Of a stretch of DNA of 50,774 nt, positions 45,334-50,774 are shown one piece after another (position 1 is the first letter of the stretch; each line of letters starts with the position of its first letter). A program made the position numbers and the translations under genes. The DNA comes from JBEKYD01 sp049509915 (GTDB lineage Bacteria; Acidobacteriota; Terriglobia; Bryobacterales; Bryobacteraceae): NCBI GenBank assembly GCA_049509915.1, contig JBEKZL010000016.1, positions 1 through 50,774 on the forward strand, in the 5' to 3' direction. A model generated the notes under the pieces. It did not search any database, was not told the origin of the DNA, and worked only from the letters and a program-made list of their open reading frames with translations.

Positions 45334-45912
45334 TCACGACCTCACGGGAGTGACCAGCGGCTCTAGCGCCCGCCGCAGTTTTTGCACCGCTCGGAAAACG
45401 CTGTGCTTAGCCGCCCCCGGCCGGCACTGGAGCGCGCGGCCGACTTCTTCGATATGCATGCCCTCAAAATGGCGCAGCACGAAAGCCGCGCGCTCGGTTG
45501 GGCTGAGCTCGTTCATGGCATCCTTCACCGCGCCGCGCAATTGGGCACTCCAGGCCGACCGCTCCGGGCTCGGATCGTGGGCCGGCACCTGCGCCATAGG
45601 GTCCGGCCCGTCCGGCTCGGCCGCGGCTGAATTCTCGCTTCGCCGGCGCCGCGCGCGAATGGTATCGAGAGCGCAGTTGGTCGAAATGCGATAGAGCCAG
45701 GTACCGAACCCGGCCCGTTCGTCGAAGCGCCCAAGCTGGCGGTAGGCCCGCAGGAATGCTTCCTGCACCACGTCTTCGGCGTCCTGGCGATTGCCCGTCA
45801 TACGATAAGCCTGCCGGAACACAACTCGACTGTGGCGTTCCACCAGCGCACGAAAGGCGTCGGGATCGCCTGACCGCGCCTGCGTCACTAACGCCCGGTC
45901 GCTTAGCTCCAT
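45334..45912 (-). CDS. RNA polymerase ECF sigma factor (RpoE-like)
   Basis: ECF sigma factor of 192 residues. ATG 45912 is preferred over a TTG at 45954, though neither has a strong Shine-Dalgarno. Region 2 (residues 20-90) has FRQAYRMTGNRQDAEDVVQE and FGTWLYRISTNCALDTIRAR, which bind the -10. Region 4 (about 125-185) has LSPTERAAFVLRHFEGMHIE and a helix-turn-helix around GRALQCRPGAAKHSVFRA for the -35. The linker is Pro/Ala-rich. It is the first gene of the operon and is followed at seven bases by its membrane anti-sigma factor. Confidence 0.92.
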   Translation of the reverse strand: MELSDRALVTQARSGDPDAFRALVERHSRVVFRQAYRMTGNRQDAEDVVQEAFLRAYRQLGRFDERAGFGTWLYRISTNCALDTIRARRRRSENSAAAEPDGPDPMAQVPAHDPSPERSAWSAQLRGAVKDAMNELSPTERAAFVLRHFEGMHIEEVGRALQCRPGAAKHSVFRAVQKLRRALEPLVTPVRS

Positions 45913-45984
45913 CCGGCTGATGGTTAGACTACCGGGCTGGCGGGCGGTTAGCAAGGAAATTGGGGGAAGGCAGATGAGCGGGTG

Positions 45985-46290
45985 CCAGCGCTATACCGGG
46001 GCGAAGATAACGCTGTCGACCGACTCTCCCGCCTCGGTGGCCGCCCAGATGAGATTGGTACGCACAACGCCGCCGCGATCCGGTCGCCGCCGGCCAAAGC
46101 GGCCGAATCCCAATTGGAGAGCACCGGCGCCTTTTCGGCGGCGGACCCGATCGATGATGTCGTGGCCATATTCGGCGGGGCGATTCACCTCTCCGCGCGA
46201 ATCCCATCCACACACCGAGGCAAACTGCTCCCCGCTCTCTCCCAATAGCACGACCGCTCCACCGGTCGATACGCTATAGTGTGAAGTCGT
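45985..46290 (-). pseudogene. GAF-domain remnant, frameshifted
   Basis: On the minus strand, one frame gives GGAVVLLGESGEQFASVCGW followed by DSRGE; a shift then leads to EKAPVLSNWDSAALAGG and ALCVPISSG, and the first frame later resumes with LIWAATEAGESV. The order of pieces (strand VVLL.., then APVLSN.., then LCVPI) matches GAF domains of FHA-GAF or sigma-54 activator type. There is no start and at least one frameshift. I am not sure of this; a chance resemblance is possible. Confidence 0.35.
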
Positions 46291-46330
46291 GAGCCGCCCC
46301 GCGGCCGCATGCCCCGATGAGGCCATCAAG

Positions 46331-48072
46331 ATGTCCCAGCTAAACCGCTCGCGTTTCGCCGCCCTGCTCCTCACCCTGGCGTTCACCGCAACCCTTCCCG
46401 CCCGCCTTGCCGCGGCCGACGATGACCGCATGACGTGGTTCCGCCACGACAAGTTCGGCATGTTCGTCCACTGGGGACCATATTCCCTCCTCGCCGGAGA
46501 GTGGCAAGGCCACCGCATATACCCCGGTGACGAAGCCGAGTGGATCATGCAGCGCTTCAACATTCCGGTGGCGGATTACCGTGAGATGGCCCACGGTCTG
46601 AACCCGGTCAGATTTGACGCCACCCAGTTTGCCCGGCTCGCCAAGGCGACCGGCATGAAGTACCTTGTGGTCACGGCCAAGCACCACGACGGCTTCGCCA
46701 TGTACCATTCCAAGGTCAGCCGCTACAACATCGTCGATTGGACACCCTTCAAACGCGACATCGTTAAAGAGCTCTCCGAAGCTTGCCGCAAGGAAGGCAT
46801 CCGCTTCTGCGTCTACTACTCCCACAGCGAAGATTGGGAAGACGCCAACGGCTACGGCAACCACTGGGACTGTGATCCCGCGAAGAAGGATTTCGAAAAG
46901 TACCTGCGCGAGAAATCGATGCCCCAGGTCCGCGAGCTACTCACCGAATACGGCCCGCTCGGCCTCATCTGGTTCGACCGCGGCATCGACACCACCGAAC
47001 AGGCCAGGCGGTTCATCGACCTGGTCCACGAGCTCCAGCCGCAGTGCCTCATCAACGGCCGCGTCGGCAACTACGACCACGAACTGCTCGGGGACTACCA
47101 GAACATGAACGACAACGGCATGCCCACTGGCGGCCTTGACGAGTACTGGGAGACACCTCAGACCCTCAACGGCACCTGGGGCTACAGCAAGTTTGACCAG
47201 GAGTTATCGTGGAGATCGTCAGCAAAGGCGGCAACTACCTGCTCAACATCGGTCCCATGGCCGACGGCACCGTCCCGGCGCCGAGCGTCCCTGTGCTGGA
47301 GCAGGTAGGTGCCTGGATGCGCCGTAACGGCGAGAGCATCTACGGCACCAGTGCCTGTCCGGTGGGACAGTTCCCGTGGGGACGCTGTACGGTGAAGGGA
47401 GATCGCGTCTACTTGCACGCGTTTCAACGTCCGGCCGGCGGGGTCCTTCGCGTGAGCGGCCTGCGTAACGAAGTGAAGGCGGCCTATCTGCTGCAGGCGC
47501 CCGGACGCAAACTCGAAGTATCGCGGCAGAACGGCGTTGCCGTCATCGGACTTCCGGCCCAGGGATGGGAGGAGGGCTCCACCGTTTTCGTTCTCGAGGT
47601 CGCTGGCAAGCCGGAGGCCGAGCCCGTTCCCTTGACCCAGGGCAGCGACTCTCCCTTCCAGCTTGACTCCATCAACTGCCGCACGGCCGGCAGCGCAATG
47701 AAGCGCTTCAACCGCGACGGCAAGTTCCACATCGGACGCTGGACCAGACCGGAAGATCAGGCCGCGTGGGACCTGCTGGTCAGCCAGCCCGGCCGTTACC
47801 GCGCTCGCATCCGCTACGCGGCCCGCCAGGAATGGGCCGGCCGCAAGTACGTGATCCAGGTGGGCGATCAACTCCTCGAAAAGACCGTTGAGCCAACTGG
47901 CGACTGGTACGCTCACAAGTCCTTCGACCTCGGCGTCGTCAACTTGTCGCGCAAAGGCCCGCTACGCGTGATCATCCGCCCCGCGCAAGCGGCCGGGCAA
48001 AACCTGATGTACTTCGAATCCCTCTCCCTGGAGCCTGAGACGGTCGCCGGCCGGTTGGGCCGTGTCGATTGA
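46331..48072 (+). pseudogene. GH29 alpha-L-fucosidase with C-terminal binding domain, split by a deletion/frameshift near 47205
   Basis: Secreted alpha-L-fucosidase. ATG 46331 gives a signal peptide (FAALLLTLAFTATLPARLAA); a GTG at 46289 is the alternative. The catalytic barrel has GMFVHWGPYSLLAGEW, AKHHDGFAMYHS and the nucleophile Asp (Asp230 from 46289) in LIWFDRG. After WGYSKFDQE the frame breaks. The correct continuation VEIVSKGGNYLLNIGPM begins in another frame at about 47203, and the usual dozen residues between these motifs are missing. So roughly 30-odd bases are lost. The second part (to 48072) holds the rest of the barrel, a beta domain and a carbohydrate-binding-like module (GKFHIGRWTRPEDQ, GRYRARIRYAARQEW). 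Unless the reading is an assembly error, the enzyme is inactive. Confidence 0.8.
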
Positions 48073-48414
48073 TAACCGTAACCGTCAACCGCAACGCATT
48101 CGACGCCTGGCCGCCGTCGCGCGGTATGTTGCGCCCTTGCCGCCGTCGATGTTGAGGCGCCCCTCGTCCGCGGCTCGATGCCAGGGCCAAGGAGAATGCG
48201 GGATCGACGGTGCTTTACCGGGCTTTCGTGGTTTCACGGATAGGTCCCGGAATACGCGCCAACCGGAAGTTGACCCTTGTAAGCGGCGAGGGCAGCTCGG
48301 TTGCCCATAAGTCCTTTAGGACTAAACCGCTACGCGGTATTCGCGTAGGGCCACCCTTCCAACGCAAAGACCCACGCTGACGGATTCCGCCCCCACCTTC
48401 TTCTTAGAACTCCC
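48073..48414. other. Intergenic region with the left end of the IS91-type element
   Basis: No gene is seen. From 48309 it holds two hairpins: AGTCCT/AGGACT (48310-48323) and CTACGCG/CGCGTAG (48330-48348), then the region leading to the integrase. The first part (48073-48300) has no recognised feature. Confidence 0.4.
48310..48348. repeat. Paired hairpins at the presumed left end of the IS91-type element
   Basis: AGTCCT-TT-AGGACT at 48310-48323 and CTACGCG-GTATT-CGCGTAG at 48330-48348 are perfect stems, with GGACTAAACCGC spanning 48319-48330. An inverse copy of that 12-mer, GCGGTTTAGTCC, is at 50667-50678. Confidence 0.55.
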
Positions 48415-49206
48415 ATGCGAAAGCATGGAGTGGCTGCTTCACCGGAACAACTGGGCCCGGAGGACATCCGCGCCTGCCAGGTTTACCTGACCAATGAGAA
48501 GAAGCTGGCGCCAGGGTCCGTCCTCATCGCCGTCGCGGCCTTACGGTTCCTCTACAAGGTCTCCCTCAAAAAGAACTGGCATTTCGGGGACGTCATCCCG
48601 GCGCCGAAGAAGCCGCAGAGACTGCCGGTAGTCCTGAGCCCGGAGGAGGTGCTCCACTTTCTGAGCTGCGTGGGCAGCGCCAAACATCGGGCGATCCTGA
48701 CCACTTGCTACGCCGCGGGACTGCGCATCTCCGAGGTCATCTGCCTGAAGCCCACCGATATCGACAGTCAGCGCATGGTCATTCGCGTGGAGCAAGGCAA
48801 GGGGCAGAAAGACCGGTATGTCATGCTCTCGCCCAAACTGCTGGAAATCCTTCGTAACTGGTGGCGGGCGGCGAAGCCCAAACCATGGCTCTTTCCCGGC
48901 GATATTCCCGGCGGCCACATCCAAAGGGAGGCCGTGGAATTGATGTGCCAGAAGGCGCAGCGACGTTGCGGCATTGCCAAACCTATCACGCCTCACTCTA
49001 TGCGCCACGCCTTCGCGGTCCATCTGCTGGAATCCGGCACCGACGTGCGCAGCATTCAACTCCGGCGGGGGCATCGCAGCCTGGCCACCACCGCCCGCTA
49101 TCTGCGCATCGCCACCACCAAAGTGTGCGCCGCTACCAGTCCTCTCGACCTGCTGCCGCGGCCACTCGCCCCCGAGCCGAAGCCCGCCGCGCCCCAGCAC
49201 TTCTGA
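48415..49206 (+). CDS. Tyrosine recombinase of the IS91-type element
   Basis: Site-specific recombinase of 263 residues. The SAM-like core-binding domain at the N-terminus appears short: homology begins around SPEQLGPEDIRACQVYL, where relatives have about 45 more residues. The catalytic domain is intact: Arg in CYAAGLRISEVICLK, Lys in VEQGKGQKDRYVMLSPK, HxxR in HSMRHAFAVHLLES, the second box GHRSLATTARYLRI with the nucleophilic Tyr. In this element type it accompanies the Y2 transposase. The start may be at 48415 or the N-terminus may be truncated. Confidence 0.82.
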   Translation: MRKHGVAASPEQLGPEDIRACQVYLTNEKKLAPGSVLIAVAALRFLYKVSLKKNWHFGDVIPAPKKPQRLPVVLSPEEVLHFLSCVGSAKHRAILTTCYAAGLRISEVICLKPTDIDSQRMVIRVEQGKGQKDRYVMLSPKLLEILRNWWRAAKPKPWLFPGDIPGGHIQREAVELMCQKAQRRCGIAKPITPHSMRHAFAVHLLESGTDVRSIQLRRGHRSLATTARYLRIATTKVCAATSPLDLLPRPLAPEPKPAAPQHF

Positions 49207-49216
49207 GCGCGGGCAC

Positions 49217-50417
49217 ATGGATCGCCCCAAGCTCGAAGTGGCGGATGTGTTGCGCCGCTACGGCGCTGCCTATCGTCTGCAACACGGCGCTTCGCTGTCG
49301 GTGGCGCAGCGCCGCGCGATGACGGCGATCGAATCCTGCCGCACCGCCGTCCTCGGCGGCCATCTGGAGCGCTGCGACCAGTGCGGCCATGAGCGCAACG
49401 CGTACAACTCGTGCTCCGATCGGCATTGCCCAAAATGTCAGTCACTGGCCCGCGCCGGATGGCTGGAAAAGCGCCGTTCCGAACTTCTCGACAGCCAGTA
49501 TTTCCACGTCGTCTTTACGCTGCCGGAACAGATCGCCCCGATCGCCTACCAGAACAAGAGGGCGGTCTATGGCATTCTGTTCCGCGCCACCGCCGAAACC
49601 TTGCGCACCATCGCCGCCGATCCCAAGCACCTGGGCGCCGAGATCGGCTTCTTCGCCGTGCTCCACAGTTGGGGCCAGAACTTGCTGCACCATCCCCACC
49701 TGCATTGTGTCGTTCCCGGCGGCGGCCTTTCCGCTGACGGTACTCAGTGGATTTCCTGCCGCCCCGGATTCTTCTTGCCCGTGCGCGTGCTCTCCCGTTT
49801 ATTCCGGCGGCTGTCCTGGAATATCTGCTCGAAGCCTTTGACGCGGGAACGCTGAAATTCTTTTCCTCCTTGGAGCCGCTGCGCGAGCGAGTTGCTTTCT
49901 TACGCCATTTGGCTCCCACGCGCCAGACCGAGTGGGTGGTCTACGCCAAGCGCCCTTTCGCCGGGCCCGAGCAGGTATTGGACTACGTCGGCCGTTACAC
50001 CCACCGCGTGGCCATCTCCAACAATCGCCTGCTGGACATCGACCGCAGCAAGGTCACATTCCGCTACAAGGACTATCGCCACGACAGTCAGCAGAAGACC
50101 ATGACGCTGGACGCGGAGGAATTCATCCGCCGCTTTCTGCTGCACGTATTGCCCGGCGGCTTCCAGCGCATTCGATACTACGGCTTTCTCGGCAACCGCT
50201 ACCGCAAAGAGAAACTCGCGCGGTGCCGCCAACTGCTCGGTATGCCAGCCTGTGAAGCGCCGACTCCAGAAAGCAGCCAGGATTACCGGGACCGCTGTGA
50301 AGAACTCACTGGCTCTTCCCTGCGGGAGTGTCCAGTTTGTCACCAGGGTCGCATGACCGGGTGGCCATCCTGCCGCCCAGCCCCAGCCGGCAGACGGCAG
50401 TCATGGACAGCTCATGA
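49217..50417 (+). pseudogene. IS91-family Y2 transposase, frameshifted
   Basis: Starts at ATG 49217, ten bases after the integrase. The zinc-finger part has CDQCGHERNAYNSCSDRHCP followed by KCQSLARAGW, and then the rolling-circle domain with HVVFTLPEQIAP and LLHHPHLHCVVPGGG (metal-binding HHPHLH-type). At about 49800-49825 the frame shifts: RLFRRLSW continues in the other frame as VLEYLLEAFDAGTLKFF, consistent with loss of one T from CTGTTCCTG. The second half has the Tyr motif region VLDYVGRYTHRVAISNNRL and ends near CPVCHQGRM, where a second shift to VAILPPSP and a stop at 50415-50417 seems likely. It is inactive unless frameshifting occurs. Confidence 0.75.
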
Positions 50418-50683
50418 CACTTACTCTCGAAAATCCCGTCACCCTGCCGCGGACCAACTCGCATGGTCGAGCCAGAGGGGGAGTGTTGCCACAGTGGTCA
50501 CAACGCCGATCCGCCGCCAGATCGAGGGCATCCCGCGAGCGACTCACACCCTCTCCCTGGCGGCTCCCAACGGCCCGCAGCCCTTCCCACGCATCGCCGC
50601 AGGCCGTTTCTCCCTTCCCGCCAGCCCCCGGGCACCAATCAAAACACATAAGGCAGGCATCCTACCGCGGTTTAGTCCAATCC
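50418..50683. other. Right part of the IS91-type element, no gene
   Basis: About 260 bases with no coding potential that I trust. A frame open to 50691 is the readthrough of the frameshifted transposase. It ends in the 12-mer GCGGTTTAGTCC. Confidence 0.4.
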
Positions 50684-50764
50684 ATTTTTAGCCCACCGCC
50701 GCGGCCCCCCCAACGTTCCCGACCTTCCTCCGGCATCCTACGGCCGCGCCGCTGGGCTAAAAAT
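50684..50764. repeat. Large imperfect palindrome at the right edge
   Basis: The 23-mer at 50684-50706 (ATTTTTAGCCCA followed by CCGCCGCGGCC) matches the reverse complement of 50742-50764 at 21 of 23 positions, with a perfect 12-base outer stem ATTTTTAGCCCA/TGGGCTAAAAAT, spaced by 35 bases. It could be a terminator, the hairpin of another small element or the replication terminus of the neighbouring IS. Confidence 0.65.
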
Positions 50765-50774
50765 GCTCTGCATT

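Larger units (their letters stand above)
48319..50678 (+). mobile_element. IS91-type insertion element with integrase, about 2.36 kb
   Basis: The element is bounded here by the inverted 12-mers GGACTAAACCGC (48319-48330) and GCGGTTTAGTCC (50667-50678). It contains a tyrosine recombinase gene followed at 10 bases by a Y2-type IS91/IS801 transposase, the arrangement of integrase-bearing IS91 elements. True IS91 members move by rolling circle and lack long inverted repeats, so the exact ends are inferred. It sits directly after the broken fucosidase gene. Confidence 0.65.

Noticed and set aside
1..50774. tRNA, rRNA, riboswitch and CRISPR signals
   Set aside because: I looked for clover-leaf-like stretches, conserved rRNA segments, and short regularly spaced repeats and saw none that I could support by eye.

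Overview
The window looks like chromosomal DNA of a GC-rich Acidobacterium of the Solibacter/Bryobacter kind. Evidence for this is a long protein with the acidobacterial VWFA-type architecture next to a TonB-dependent receptor with an N-terminal carboxypeptidase-regulatory-like domain, many two-component hybrids, secreted glycoside hydrolases, an ECF sigma/anti-sigma operon with HEAT-repeat proteins, and short dispersed palindromes of the form gcgaccg-N8-cggtcgc. No rRNA, tRNA or CRISPR array was seen.

Layout. 1-8.3 kb: an open frame joining an SGNH hydrolase to a WecB-type epimerase (runs off the left edge), a secreted LprI-like protein, an exported amidohydrolase convergent with an exported SelA-like PLP enzyme, then CYTH, DUF2203 and ispG. 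8.3-15.1 kb: a zinc-ribbon membrane protein, a VWFA-related protein and a TonB-dependent receptor. 15.1-17.5 kb: an integrase graveyard with at least two tyrosine recombinase remnants, one with its catalytic tail inverted. 17.5-31.7 kb: a signalling island of six genes led by a soluble hybrid kinase of about 2,893 residues. That kinase has fourteen indel-free 276-bp poly-HAMP repeats (plus divergent units at both ends), GAF, HisKA, HATPase and six receiver modules that arose by duplicating a three-receiver block. Two more kinases and three single receivers follow, so the island holds three kinases and ten receiver modules but no DNA-binding output domain. 31.7-32.2 kb: an antisense TolC remnant. 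32.3-40.3 kb: a catabolic locus with a class III aminotransferase, SDR, RhaT-like transporter and M81 peptidase in one operon, a convergent GntR/LacI-type regulator, a secreted GH39 enzyme and a PPOX flavoprotein. 40.4-46.3 kb: a secreted protein, a broken PQQ-dehydrogenase remnant, the four-gene sigma/anti-sigma/HEAT operon and a broken GAF remnant. 46.3-48.1 kb: a GH29 alpha-fucosidase split by a small deletion. 48.3-50.7 kb: an IS91-type element with its own integrase and a frameshifted transposase, bounded by 12-bp inverted repeats, followed by a large imperfect palindrome.

The most distinctive system is the signalling island. The first kinase gene ends one base before the second begins, the second REC and the PAS/GAF kinase overlap, and the last receiver starts inside the preceding kinase. 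These genes are therefore probably co-expressed and form one branched phosphorelay whose output partner lies elsewhere. Remnants of integrases flank it on one side and a gene remnant on the other, which fits an acquired or rearranged block.
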